A DNA stretch of 64,000 nucleotides from Morinoia aosen (GCA_030386875.1 CM059559.1:66974392-67038391); one strand, 5' to 3'; positions 43,376 through 54,343 are shown, numbered from the stretch's first letter. Made by a program: numbers and translations. Notes: generated by a model not told the origin, from the letters alone.

Positions 43376-46300
43376 ACACCTGTATCCAATGGAATATTAG
43401 AGGATTTCGACGTAACTACGGAGATTTGAGGGCCCTCCTTGAGGAGTACCAACCTTGGTGCGTTTGCCTCCAGGAGACCCTTCTTGGAAGCCTGAACCCT
43501 ACACCCCCAAACAACTATTGCATTGAGGTTTTTTCCCCGGTGCCTAATCCAGTGCCCGGAACGGGACTTGCAATACTTGTGCGGAGAGATGTGGGTTATA
43601 GTAAAATAACAATCAATACTGGACTACAGGCCCTGGCCCTCCGTTTGTGTATCGGGCAACGTATGGTCTCCGTATGCAATATCTATACATCACCTGGAGA
43701 TCCCTTAACCTCACAGGACCTCATCCTTCTCAGTAACCAACTAGCAAGACCAGCGTTCATTCTTGGAGACGTAAATGCCAAACATGTTCGTTGGGGCAAT
43801 TTGATAAATGATCGGCATGGCAGAGCGGTGGAAGAGTTTTTGGATGCTACCGAGTTGTGCCTGTTGAACACCGGAGCCCACACTCACTTTCATGTACAAA
43901 GCGGTACCTCCTCTGCAATCGACGTCAGTATGTGCACGCCCGACATTTTTCCTGATACGCAGTGGTCTGTGCTTGAGGATACGTGTGGTAGTGACCACTA
44001 TCCTATCCTTTTGAGTTTGGTACGGTACCAACCTGAGCCCGTGGATCCACGCCTCAATTTTAAAAAGGCAAACTGGAAAAACTTCGAATCCTGCTCGCGA
44101 ATGGAAGAACCAGATGAGAGTTGCAGTGTGGATGAGCTGGTCGATCACTTTGTCAGAACAGTGCGTGCGGCTGCCGACGCTGCCATCCCAAAGTCTCAGG
44201 GAGGCTGCCAGAAACATCGTGTTCCATGGTGGAACAACGAGTGTGCAATAGCTAATTGTGAACGGAAGCGAGCCTTGCGGCGCTACCAACGCACTAAAGA
44301 GCTGGCCCATAAGATCGCCTACAACCGAGCGAGGGCTCGAGCGCAACTAGTAAAGGATGTAGCGCGTAAGACATCGTGGCAGAAGTATGTCTCCGGCCTG
44401 AATACCGACACCCCTATGGCCAAGGTATGGCAGAGAGTGAACAAAATGAAGGGAAATTATGGACACAGGTCACTGTGTTTGGAAATTGATGGCTCTCTCA
44501 CGGCAGATCCGGATCGCGTAGCAGAAGCTATGGCTCGGAGCTTCTGTCGTGTCAGCAGCGGGTATCCCTCCTTGGCTCTCAGACGTCAACAAGAGCGGCA
44601 ACCACTTGATTTTTTGACTAATTCCACCTACTCTTACAACGATCCCCTCACAATGGTAGAGCTTTATTGTGCCTTAAAAAAGTGCAAAAACACAGCCCCC
44701 GGGCCTGATGGTGTTTACTATCAAATGATGAAAAATGTGGATCATACGGCAATATCATTCCTTCTCTATATATACAACAAAATCTGGAGCACACACACAT
44801 ATCCGCAGCAATGGCGAACAGCAACAATCATGGCTTTTGCTAAGCCCAACAAGCCTGCCTCTAACCCAGATAACTATCGACCTATTGCCCTGACTAGCTG
44901 CCTTGGTAAGCTGCTGGAAAAGATGGTAAATGTACGGCTCACGCAATGGCTGGAGGCCGAAGAACTGTTAAATCCCGTACAGTTTGGTTTCCGACAACAC
45001 CGCGGAACCATAGATGCTCTGCTCCGTCTACAGAACTACCTGGTAACTAACCTCGCAGAACGCCGACAGACTGTATGCGTTTTCTTCGACCTGCACAAGG
45101 CCTATGATACTGCGTGGAGATATGGGATCCTCAAATCATTGCATGGATATGGACTCCGTGGTAATATGGCCTTGTATATCCAGGAGTTTCTTGGTGAGAG
45201 AACCTTCCGTGTTAGAGTGGGTGGTACTTTCTCCTCACTGCAGCTTCAGCGTGAAGGCCTGCCTCAAGGCAGCGTCATGAGTTGCTCGCTATTTAATGTC
45301 GCCTTGAACGGTATTACCTCGGTCCTCCCCCCTGGCATTTTAGCCTCTCTGTATGTGGACGATTTTATGCTGTACTCCTCATCTGCATTATTGCCTGCAG
45401 TGATTCGCAGAATGCAGAGAGCCATCAACAAAGTGAACAACTGGGCTCTTGAACATGGCTTCACCTTTTCTACTGAGAAGACTGTAGGCCTTCATTTCCA
45501 GGGACGTGGCCGATGTGATCCCCCTCGACTGGTGCTGGGGGAGGGACGGGTGGCTTTTGCGCACAGTGTCAAGTTTTTGGGGATGACTGTGGATGATAAG
45601 CTCACCTGGAAACCTCACTTGGCAGCCCTCAAGGTTGAGTGTGCTCGGAGAATGAATCTCCTTAAGTGTTTATCCGGAGTAGCGTGGGGAGCAGACCGAA
45701 TGACGCTGTTGCGACTATATAGAACTCTTATCAGGAGTAAAATAGACTACGGCTGCATAGTATATCAATATGCAAAAGAATCGACTCTGGCTAAACTGAA
45801 CCCAGTGCACCATGCAGCTATCAGGCTAAGCACTGGTGCTTTTCGATCCTCACCCTCTTACAGCCTGTGCGTGGAGAGCGGAGAGCCTCCTCTGTGGCTT
45901 CGACGTGTGCAACTAACCTTGCAGTACCTAGCCAGGCTGGAACAAGTCCCGTTGTCTCCTGCATGGGTTAGTGTGCACGCGCCCCTTGGACGACACCTGC
46001 CTTTTCCTTATTTCATACCTTCGTCTGTGGACTACCCTGTGATTACAGCTGCTATGCAATTGAGACCCATGCAAATACTTCCAGTACTCTTAGAAAATAC
46101 TGCGACGTGGCGCGTCCCTATAGATAGTTTTTGCCCCGGATGCCGGATGCCCAAGAAGGAATCCGTGCCGGACTACATCCTGAAGGGAATTTTTATGGAC
46201 CATGTAATGGAAAAGCACGCTAAGTCTGTAAAGTTCTACACTGATGGATCTAAAACGGGAGATGCTGTAGGATGTGCTGCTGTGTCTGGGGAAAGGGTCA

Positions 46301-47067
46301 GTGCAAGGAAGCTGCTCCCAGAGTCATCAATTTTCACAGCAGAATTGTACGGTGTGATGGAGGCGCTGAAGCTGATTGAGGAGTATCCATGTGGGCCCTT
46401 CACTATTTTCGTTGACTCAAAAAGTGTAATTGATGCCATACAGATGTATAATAGTACGCACCCGCTCATTGCTGAAATTGTCGTGATGCTAATTAACTTT
46501 GCAAGTAGACGCAAGAGTGTCATGCTGTGCTGGGTGCCCGGACATGTGGGAGTATCGGGCAATGAGCGAGCTGACCATGAGGCTAAACGGGCTGCGGAGA
46601 CAAACGAGGAGACGCTGAACTCGATGGTCCCTTTCCGAGACTACTACCCACGGATAAAGGCTGCAGTGAGAAGCTTGTGGCAGCAGGAGTGGGATAGAAC
46701 AATTAACAATAAATTAAGAATTATAAAACCCACCGTACGTGAGTGGACATCGTCTAGTTGTCGCCCTCGTCGGATGGAGGTGATACTCTGCCGCCTTCGT
46801 ATTGGCCATACTCGTTTGACGCACGGGCACTTGATGGAGCGACAGCCGCAGCCTCGATGTGAGCGGTGCCACGTTCCTCTGACTGTCAAACACTTTCTTG
46901 TTGAGTGCCCCCGGTATGCTGCTGCCAGGAGTGTGTGCTTCCCGAGACTGCGAGGTCCTGATGAGGATGTAATGACCGGAATGCTCAAGGAAATCGAGCG
47001 TTCAGCTTTCAGTGTGACGGCGCTGAAAATGTTTCTAGAGAAGTGCAACTTGATGTCTCAAATTTAG
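43372..47067 (+). CDS. LINE-2 ORF2 (EN, RT, RNase H), intact
   Basis: An open frame of 1231 codons. The endonuclease starts at once with NTCIQWNIRGFRRNYGDL and has CLQETLL, ILGDVNAKH and GSDHYPIL. The reverse transcriptase has SLYVDDFML (Tyr at nt 45352). RNase H shows FYTDGSK, FTAELYGVMEAL, IFVDSKSV and WVPGHVGVSGNERADHE. The C terminus has CERCHVPLTVKHFLVECP. There is no ATG before the endonuclease; the overlap with ORF1 is GTGA, so translation may begin by reinitiation at GTG or another non-AUG mechanism. Confidence 0.92.
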   Translation: MNTCIQWNIRGFRRNYGDLRALLEEYQPWCVCLQETLLGSLNPTPPNNYCIEVFSPVPNPVPGTGLAILVRRDVGYSKITINTGLQALALRLCIGQRMVSVCNIYTSPGDPLTSQDLILLSNQLARPAFILGDVNAKHVRWGNLINDRHGRAVEEFLDATELCLLNTGAHTHFHVQSGTSSAIDVSMCTPDIFPDTQWSVLEDTCGSDHYPILLSLVRYQPEPVDPRLNFKKANWKNFESCSRMEEPDESCSVDELVDHFVRTVRAAADAAIPKSQGGCQKHRVPWWNNECAIANCERKRALRRYQRTKELAHKIAYNRARARAQLVKDVARKTSWQKYVSGLNTDTPMAKVWQRVNKMKGNYGHRSLCLEIDGSLTADPDRVAEAMARSFCRVSSGYPSLALRRQQERQPLDFLTNSTYSYNDPLTMVELYCALKKCKNTAPGPDGVYYQMMKNVDHTAISFLLYIYNKIWSTHTYPQQWRTATIMAFAKPNKPASNPDNYRPIALTSCLGKLLEKMVNVRLTQWLEAEELLNPVQFGFRQHRGTIDALLRLQNYLVTNLAERRQTVCVFFDLHKAYDTAWRYGILKSLHGYGLRGNMALYIQEFLGERTFRVRVGGTFSSLQLQREGLPQGSVMSCSLFNVALNGITSVLPPGILASLYVDDFMLYSSSALLPAVIRRMQRAINKVNNWALEHGFTFSTEKTVGLHFQGRGRCDPPRLVLGEGRVAFAHSVKFLGMTVDDKLTWKPHLAALKVECARRMNLLKCLSGVAWGADRMTLLRLYRTLIRSKIDYGCIVYQYAKESTLAKLNPVHHAAIRLSTGAFRSSPSYSLCVESGEPPLWLRRVQLTLQYLARLEQVPLSPAWVSVHAPLGRHLPFPYFIPSSVDYPVITAAMQLRPMQILPVLLENTATWRVPIDSFCPGCRMPKKESVPDYILKGIFMDHVMEKHAKSVKFYTDGSKTGDAVGCAAVSGERVSARKLLPESSIFTAELYGVMEALKLIEEYPCGPFTIFVDSKSVIDAIQMYNSTHPLIAEIVVMLINFASRRKSVMLCWVPGHVGVSGNERADHEAKRAAETNEETLNSMVPFRDYYPRIKAAVRSLWQQEWDRTINNKLRIIKPTVREWTSSSCRPRRMEVILCRLRIGHTRLTHGHLMERQPQPRCERCHVPLTVKHFLVECPRYAAARSVCFPRLRGPDEDVMTGMLKEIERSAFSVTALKMFLEKCNLMSQI

Positions 47068-47134
47068 CCAGGAAAGGGACAGCGTAATCAAGGAACTTTT
47101 CACGTCTGAGATGTGGATGACTAAACTACAATAT

Positions 47135-47219
47135 GGCCGGGTGCGCTGCGTAGATGCCTCTGGGGATTTCAGCGTGGGTAAGGCGCCCGGTCATAAATGG
47201 GTGGGCAGCTGAAATCCCC
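47135..47219 (+). ncRNA. Candidate 3' UTR pseudoknot of LINE-2
   Basis: Helix A pairs 47135-47144 (GGCCGGGTGC) with 47183-47192 (GCGCCCGGTC), 10 bp with two wobbles. Helix B pairs 47162-47173 (GGGGATTTCAGC) with 47208-47219 (GCTGAAATCCCC), 12 perfect pairs. Order is A-B-A'-B' as in LINE-1. The GGGTAAG linker and TAAA..GGG.GGGC segment are conserved. Two base pairs of helix B differ from LINE-1 by paired changes on both strands. Confidence 0.7.
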
Positions 47220-47535
47220 TACGGGGTTTTTGGCTGTCCTGTGTTTCGCGGATTGTGCGTCGCTCTGTAGATGATCTCTTCAAAGATCAACTAGGACTCT
47301 TATAAAATGACAATGATGTGGGTGGCAATTGAAGCGGTCTTTATGATGGCTGCTGTTGTGTTTCCATGATGGTTATTGTGACAAACTTTGAACAACATTT
47401 ATATAGTGTGCTTTTGTGTAACGATGTGAATCCAGTATTTTAAACTGTGAGATCTACGGCGCGATATAGTACGAATTACTGAAGCGCTAGCAAAACAATG
47501 CTAATACTACTACTACTACTACAGAATGTGGGCAA

Positions 47536-47641
47536 GTCGTCGCTCATCAATGCACTGAGGTGTCGCAATATGCAGCGCAAGAAGGCGGCTCCTGTTGCGC
47601 CCAGACCAGGCGTCACCAGATGTGTCATGGAGCGGATCAAG
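47536..47641 (+). CDS. MTG1: MTG1 exon 1, 3' part after LINE-2
   Basis: After the second target duplication the frame resumes as GKSSLINALRCRNMQRKKAA, then PRPGVTRCVMERIK, the rest of G1 and the G2 region. The donor is gtgagt from 47642, phase 0. Part of the G1 motif is repeated in the target duplication. Confidence 0.92.
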
Positions 47642-47853
47642 GTGAGTTCTTTGAGTGTGATCCAGGTACTGAACATGGCTCCCACTTGTCTGTGGGAACT
47701 GTGCGTTCTGTGGGTGTGTAACGCAGATACCAAGCATGGCTACGAGTTGTCCATTGGAATGGTGCGTTGTGTTGGCGTGTAGCTTTGCTATTGAACATGA
47801 CTCTGATAGAACGGAGCGTCCTAGATGCATATTTTTTGTTTCTCTTGGCGGTA

Positions 47854-48300
47854 TTAACCCCTTTGCGTCCTGACGGGAACTCCAGTTCCCAGATGGCTCG
47901 TTCTTCCAGTTTAGGTAAATTGACAAAATTTCACGGAGATTAAACTAGTAGGGAAATTATTTGAACTTGATGAGAAAATTAGGGCAATTAATAGTATTCC
48001 TGCAACTATGTTTTTAGACAGTCCAGAAGTTAGACACGTGCAATTTGCTATTGAAATCACTCAAATGTAAGCTTCAGGGTCTATGCAATACATTTATTAC
48101 CTTCTTTATTTCACTTGAACGAGTTTCTCATACGTAAATGTATTTAGAGATAAAGTTAAGCAAAAACTTAATTGATATTTTTTCTTAGATTTTTCGACCA
48201 TTTGTTTGGCGTCGAAACATACATTTATAAAGCATTATTTTTTCAATTTAAAAAAGAAGTAAGCACCTTTTTATATAAAAAAACATGCTAGGCTTATAAT
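47854..48300 (+). repeat. Copy of the 221-760 MITE, right end lost
   Basis: It begins TTAACCCCTTTGCGTCCTGA and aligns with the element at 221 through aaaattagggcaattaatag, aactatgtttttagac and aaaaacatgcta. After about 48300 the match fades, and I do not find the opposite terminus. Confidence 0.7.
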
Positions 48301-48745
48301 AGTTACTAGATAACTACCAACATTATTTTGCCTTGGTTAATTTATTTTTATGTATACTTCCAATTAAATTACTGATTATTTGATCCACCAGCCTCCATTT
48401 CGATTTGAATGCGCGCAATAGTGGCCCTGTTAATAATTAAGAAACTAAGATAGTTGAAATGGGTATTTTGATACTTGACGGTGTTGAGTCTAAAAAGATG
48501 TAGAAAAAAATCCTTCCTTTATTTCGAAGAGGACAAAATGTATTCAAAGGAAAAAATGTTCAAATTTCTGGGGAGTACAATTTCTTGTGTGTTACAACTG
48601 CGTAGTTTATCATGACAGAGCATGAACGAGAAAGGCGTAGAATATTTTAATGTGAATTGAAATATTTTGGAGTAATTTATGTAGTTCAAGCCTGTCCAGA
48701 CGACAGCTGCGCTCTTGAAATCAGCGAAGGCACGTGACTGAGCAG

Positions 48746-48900
48746 GTGTGCCGGCGGCCCGAGGTGTACATCAGAGACACCCCCGGCGTGCTGTCGCCCA
48801 CGCTGCCCAGCGCTGAGGCGGGGCTCAAGCTCGCGCTCTCCGCCATCGTGTGTGACCATCTCGTGGCCTCTGGCGTCATGGCTGATTATCTGCTCTTCAG
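48746..48900 (+). CDS. MTG1: MTG1 exon 2
   Basis: The acceptor is gactgagcag ending at 48745 (weak pyrimidine tract) and the donor is gtgatt from 48901. It enters in phase 0 and leaves in phase 2. It encodes EVYIRDTPGVLSPTLPSAEA, GLKLALSAIVCDHLV and ADYLLF. DTPG is the G3 motif, and the following segment is typical of MTG1. Confidence 0.93.
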
Positions 48901-49537
48901 GTGATTTTTTCGCGTCTGGCCATCTAGTTGGGGCTTTGTTTATTTAAACTAATGAAATATACCTCTACTCATCGAGCGATGGCTGGCTAAACAAAGTTAT
49001 ATTATTGACACTAGTGGTACATTCCTTCATTCATTGAGTCATTGAGGACTTCTTGTGATGGTTTTTTTTTGCAAGGTCGCAGCCATGTGCTAATTTACCT
49101 ATTCGACCTTATGCACCTGCTATCGTTTTCTCGTTCAATACTTTTTTAAGATTAGGTAAGATGCGTAATCGGTTATTGCATAAATAGTTGAATATTCTAT
49201 TTTCTGCTTATGGTCACTTTGCCCTCAGGGGCACACAATAGGCACCTCAGAGCAAACGAAATGTAATTGGTGTAGGTTTGTTAGGTTTATCTATCCTAAG
49301 TTATGAAGATTGACTCCCCCTAAGGGGAAACTGTTAGGTTACCACAGCTATAGATATGCCTGGGGAACTTCTACTTTTCGTGACCACTTTTTATCTCTGT
49401 TTTCATGCCTTCTTCCTTATATTCTATTAGTTTTTCCTTCCCCTTTCTCATTTTCTGTTCCCATGGACAAGGTATTTTTTGGAGAACTTTCTTTGTGCAT
49501 AGATTCCCCGGTTTCTTCAGTTCACTCCTTAGGAGGA
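48901..49537. other. Intron with weak family A remnant
   Basis: The segment 49270-49510 has traces of family A order (ctttgtgcatagattcc) but is too diverged to call confidently. Confidence 0.4.
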
Positions 49538-49905
49538 TTCCCTCAGGGGGGTACAACTATTGTATGTATGGGAATTATCACTCCCTGGGGTAACATGTGA
49601 GGTCCTGAGCTGAGAGTTAGGTAGGCCTTCTTTTTATTTAAATAAAATATTTTTTGTTTTGTTAAGGACCATCTTTTTTCGATTCACTGCTGTCCTGTTT
49701 TTAGCACCTCTGACTTTCTTCTTCAACTTTAATTTATCTTGTTTCTTGAACTTCCATCTCAACTGTTCCTATGCGCGCGGGATCCTGTACGGGAACTCAC
49801 CTTGTGCATAGATTCTGAGTTCCCTTTACTCCATACTTACTCATCCTTTCTCTCTTTGAACATCTTTCTTGTGGTAAAGGGAGGCTATAACTAATCTATA
49901 ATCAA
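49538..49905 (+). repeat. Family A repeat, copy 4
   Basis: It runs from ctcaggggggtacaactatt through gagctgagagttaggtaggc and ttaaggaccatcttttttcg to ggctataactaatctataat, nearly complete. A start-only fragment (ggaggatacaactattgtat) follows at 49919-49960. Confidence 0.85.
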
Positions 49906-49960
49906 TCAATTAACCATCAGGAGGATACAACTATTGTATTTATGGGAATTAGCACTCGCA

Positions 49961-50596
49961 ACCGAACAGCGTGCCCCTCGTTTACGAGTCGTTGGTGTTT
50001 TTACTAAAATATCCCTCATAAACACAAAATGAAAAAATGCTCAATGCTTAGCCTCCTCTTACTTGTCAGTCATGAACTGTTGTAGTTGGGATGCTGCCGT
50101 TTTGCGGTACGTTCTTCCCTCGAGCACCGCCTACGCGCGTCACAAGCATGTATTACTCAAATTAACTGACAATTAGGTCGATTATTTATTGGTCGACTGG
50201 GTAGATATTTTTTGAGTGCCCCCCTGTATCTTGGTGAAATTCCACGGAATTTTTTTCCAGTTTTTGTATTGATTCAACCATATTCGGCTTTAATGGAACC
50301 CTTTATTTGTAAACGTTACTTTTTCTTTTTTTGCTGTTGGCATTAAAAGTAAACTTCCAAATTTTGAAAAGTGTTCAAATTGAAAACCATTATCAAAGTT
50401 ATTGAGTTTCTACTGCTCTTGTATTGGAAAACGAATAATACAAACGATCGTTAGTTTTGAAAGTAGTATGCCAGTTTGTGATTTCATGTGGTGGGGATTC
50501 ACGTAGCGGAACTGCTGCAGATAGTTTGTCTTTTTTCTATTAACCTTTTGTTTGGTCTGTAGAAATTCAGGTTGAGTATTGTATTTTCTTTGGCAG
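49961..50596. other. Intron, nothing recognised
   Basis: MTG1 intron sequence with no supported feature. Confidence 0.5.
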
Positions 50597-50692
50597 ATTA
50601 AATAGAGCCGGACGAAGAGAGTACGTGGACGCGTTTCAGCTGTCTGGCCCTACAGACAACTGCCTCAAGCTCCTCTCCACTATCGCTCACAG
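50597..50692 (+). CDS. MTG1: MTG1 exon 3
   Basis: The acceptor is tttggcag ending at 50596 and the donor is gtgcgt from 50693. One base completes Arg with exon 2, and the exon leaves in phase 2. It encodes LNRAGRREYVDAFQLSGPTD, then NCLKLLSTIAH, as in the MTG1 C-terminal domain. Confidence 0.88.
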
Positions 50693-51426
50693 GTGCGTGC
50701 ATGTGTGTGTATCATGGGACGTATCTCGGGAAAGGAAATTATTGTTAATTCTGTAGTGAACTAGAGTTCACTTCAGAGATTACATGGAAGTTGTAAAGGG
50801 TTTAATCAAAGTACCATGTCTACACTGACTGTACGCTTAAATTCTTTCGTTACCGTTCTGTGGATGAGACTCTCAGCTTTGTAAGTTAATCGACTGCCAG
50901 ATGCAACATGAACCATGCCTAATCGTAATGAACTTTCTTCTGTCATACTGAGAACGCCTAGGCCAGGACGTTTTGTATAATTCAACTCTATGTTGAGCCA
51001 CGGTACTGATGGTATGTTTTCTGTTAGAAGACATGTGGCGTCAAAAACGATAATTGAACTTCAGACTGAACTTGTGAAACTAACGTTGTCGTAAAACTTT
51101 GTAACTAGGAAGAGTATGTGTATTTACTTTATAATTTAAATTGGAGACTATGAGAAATTAGCCATGGGGTTGCTCAGTTAGTGCATTCTATTTTATTGAT
51201 TGATGCCAATTTATTGATTTGAACACTTAGACATATCATAGGGAACCATTGTGTTGTGAGATTGATTAGTGGTGTCTCTGGGTTATGTGTTAGATTAAAC
51301 TGGGGAACGATTTGAAAACAACTTTCTGTCAAGGTGAACATTGCAGGTGTTGCAATGTTCACCTTGCAATAGTCAAGAAGATTTATTCGAGTCGATTTTT
51401 ATGTGATGTTGGCTTGCTTTCGGCAG
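50693..51426. other. Intron, short inverted repeat only
   Basis: gtcaaggtgaacattgcagg and its inverted partner ctgcaatgttcaccttg-like sequence lie at about 51330-51368, a small hairpin. Nothing else recognised. Confidence 0.45.
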
Positions 51427-51562
51427 GCGCGGCATGATCAGGCCGAGCTCCCCAAAGCTGGGCACGCAGGCGGGTCCCAACCTGGCGATGGCCGCTGAAC
51501 ATTTCATCTCGCTCTGGCGCAGCGGTGAGCTCGGCTGTCAGATGCTCGACAGCAGCTACTGA
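51427..51562 (+). CDS. MTG1: MTG1 exon 4 (last)
   Basis: The acceptor is tgctttcggcag ending at 51426. One base completes Arg. It encodes RGMIRPSSPKLGTQAGPNLA, then AEHFISLWRSGELGCQMLDS and ends at TGA 51560-51562. Confidence 0.88.
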
Positions 51563-51589
51563 GGGCGCTTTTCTAGCATCGTTGCCGGC

Positions 51590-51955
51590 TCCCCTCAGGG
51601 GGATACAATCATTGGATCTATGAGAATTAGCGCTCCCAGGGGGAAGATGTGAGGGCCCGAGCTGAGAGTTAGGTAGGTCTTCTTTTTGTTGAAATAAAAT
51701 ATTTTTTGCTTTGTTAACGACCACCTTTTTCGGTTCACTGCTGTCCTGTTTTTCAGCACCTACTACTTTCTTCTTCAACTTATATCTTGTTTCATGAACT
51801 TCTTTCCCAACTTAAGGTTTCTATGCCCCTTCTGCATAAATTCCGCATTCCCTAATATCCTTACTAAATGGTGCCTTCCTCCTTCCTCTCGTCGATATGC
51901 TCTTTTTTTTTGTAGCGGTTAGGGAGGCTTAAACTAACCTCTAATCTAATCGTTG
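51590..51955 (+). repeat. Family A repeat, copy 5
   Basis: A nearly complete copy from tcagggggatacaatcattg to cttaaactaacctctaatct. It begins about 30 bp after the MTG1 stop, so it probably lies in the MTG1 3' UTR. Confidence 0.85.
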
Positions 51956-52718
51956 CCGACCAGTTTCTTCCGGCTGGAAACTGAAATGCTGCTCAGAAGC
52001 GTTTGTTGAACTCACATTACGAAGATTGCCAGAATATTATGAATACATGAATGAGTTGATAGAAATAACAATTCAAGACTTCTCGCAATAACTGATTTGA
52101 CAAGTATGCGAGTTGATGAGTTATGGGGAGGTTGAGAAACAAAAATCTTTGGAGAGTACTTATGAGTTCATAAAAGTTTTTGTACTCGGCTGGCTTTAAT
52201 CGAACGTCTTTTCTAGTTGTCGCTGTAGAACGATTTTAATCATTTGTAAAAATACTTGCCTTCTATTCGAGTAAAATTTTTCTGGAGAAAACAATTTTCA
52301 TTGGCAGTTATGCCGGAACCAAAAACTAGGTTTTAAACTCTTGAGGCCGGTGTTTTACTCTACGTTGTTGATGTTGCCGAGTTTTTTCTAGTGGCTCTTA
52401 AATTTTCATCCTGTACTCCCTCCATTACTCTGAGTTGTACACAGGAAGCAGCGATGTCTGAACTCGAAAGTTTGTTTCTTTATCTTGAGGGATCACAACC
52501 GAGTTTTAATACCGACTCTGTTATAGTTGGTTGGTCGAGAAAATAAACCCTTCGTGAGAGGCATTCCATACTTAATTATCCAACCTTAATTAACGCTTTG
52601 ACTGCGACTACTAAATATTTTCTTACCACATTTTAGCTTTGATCTCGTTCCGTTTACTGTGTTAGTTCCGTAAAATAAGTGCTTGCCTTCAAACTCATCA
52701 GAGCTCAGAACAAAATTC
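51956..52718. other. No gene recognised
   Basis: Flank of the third LINE. No feature supported. Confidence 0.5.
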
Positions 52719-52731
52719 ATGTACTCCTATT

Positions 52732-54343
52732 CTCCCTACTCCGTCTCTACATAATGCTGCTTAAGCCAAAGCTGGATTATGGCGTGGAGGTTTACTCCTC
52801 CGCAGCACCGTCCGTATTGGATCTACTCCAGCCCATCCAAAATGCTGCTATACGTATCGCAACGGGAGCATATCGTACCTCCCCTGTGGCAAGCCTCCAC
52901 TCAGACTCGGGTCTCTTGACTCTGCGGCTATATGCGACCATAAAAAGTCTTAATTATGCGGCCAGAGTTGCGGCAAGCGTCTCCAATCCGATGCACGAAT
53001 TGAGCACCATAGCAAATGAACCACCCGCTGACCGACGCGGAATCAGAAGGGAGGCCCCACACTTGAGAAACTTCTTCCAACGTGTATCGGACCTCAGAGA
53101 TCGATATGCTCCCCATCGAGACCAGGCTCTTCTAGAACAAATTTCTCCACTTCCACCGTGGCGGTTACCTGCTATTAGCATATGTCACGAACTTTACAAA
53201 TATTCAAAGTCCACGACCGCTCCATCCCAACTTCGAGCACTTTACCTTGATCATGTCCGAACCCATCAATTTCTTTCCCGTATTTATACGGATGGAGCCA
53301 AAGCACCAGAAGGAGCAGCATACGCCTATATTCAAGGCTCTACGACGTATCAGCGGCGTATTCAACCGCATGCTACCTCGTATACAGCAGAACTATATGC
53401 TATATACGATGCACTTAACCACGCTGAAACTCTTCCTCACCTGGAGACTACTATAATAACCGACTCGCGGAGTGCTATTCAAGCGCTCTCAAGATACAAC
53501 TCGCCTCACCCCATTGTTCAACTCATACAGTGTCGCCTCATTTCGAGCAGTAAACAATTTACTTTCTGCTGGGTGCCCAGCCACGTCGGGGTGCCGGGAA
53601 ACGAAGCAGCCGACCGTGCAGCCCGAGAGGCTCTCCACTTGCAAATAAATCCGGTTCGCCTCCCCCGAACAGACCACAAGTGGTATTACAAAAAGAGTAT
53701 CCGAGAACACTGGCAGGCTGAGTGGTCGGCGCTTGCCAACAACAAGCTAAAGGCAATAAAACCAGATGTCCGTCCTCTCCCATTCTCCCAGCAGAGGGAT
53801 CGACTGTGGGAAGTAGTCCTCGCTAGGCTCCGTATAGGCCATACACGCCTCACGCATCAGCATTTGCTGGAGGGCCGACCGCAACCGTACTGCGAAAATT
53901 GTATTGTGCCTTTAACGGTCCGCCACATTCTTCTCGAATGTCCCGACTACATACAAGAGCGGCAAGCTCGCCTCGGCGAGGAGCCGAACCTCCCTGAACT
54001 ACTGACCGGCCTCGCCATCTGCGGGCCACGCTCTCCTCTGAACCTTTTCTTACTTGAAATTCGCCTACTCCATGAAATTTGACTCACCAACTGAAAATAA
54101 GTAACCTCTAGAAAGAAAATCTTTTCCGCCTCATATGGGGCCCAAACCAACGCCAGCGCGGATGCCCGCGATTAGAAACACCGTCGCTCCTCCGTCAGAC
54201 CAAGCTGACACACCACGGCACTGAAACGGGGCTGAGATGAATCTCACCCTCCGAAACTGCCCATTATAAGACCCAAATGTAACAATGCTACCAAATTGCG
54301 CTGTGATTTCGTCAGAGTATCGAAAGCGGCGGGAAAACCCGAA

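Larger units (their letters stand above)
40994..47523 (+). mobile_element. LINE-2: intact RNase H-type LINE inside MTG1
   Basis: It is flanked by perfect 12-bp target duplications, gaatgtgggcaa at 40982-40993 and 47524-47535. The parts are a 5' UTR of about 530 bp, ORF1, ORF2 and a 3' UTR with a pseudoknot, ending in a (TAC)n tail at about 47503-47521. Both ORFs are uninterrupted, which suggests a recent insertion and a possibly active copy. Domain content matches LINE-1, but protein identity is low and the 3' tail triplet differs. Confidence 0.95.
40527..51562 (+). pseudogene. MTG1: MTG1 GTPase gene, interrupted by LINE-2
   Basis: MTG1 is a mitochondrial GTPase of the circularly permuted YlqF/RbgA family that acts in assembly of the large mitoribosomal subunit. 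Exons are 40527-40993 continuing after the LINE as 47536-47641, then 48746-48900, 50597-50692 and 51427-51562. ATG 40527 is the first in-frame ATG. WFPRHMYVGL and VHDARVPFTGRN lie in the N-terminal part. G4 is NKVD, G1 is GIPNVG cut by the LINE before its Lys, and G3 is DTPG. This order G4-G1-G3 is the expected permutation. All splice phases match. The tail ends LDSSY then TGA at 51560-51562. Without removal of the LINE this allele cannot make a normal product. Confidence 0.93.

Noticed and set aside
47135-47219. Rho-independent terminator or riboswitch
   Set aside because: Eukaryotic retrotransposon 3' UTR; no U-tract or ligand-type motif.
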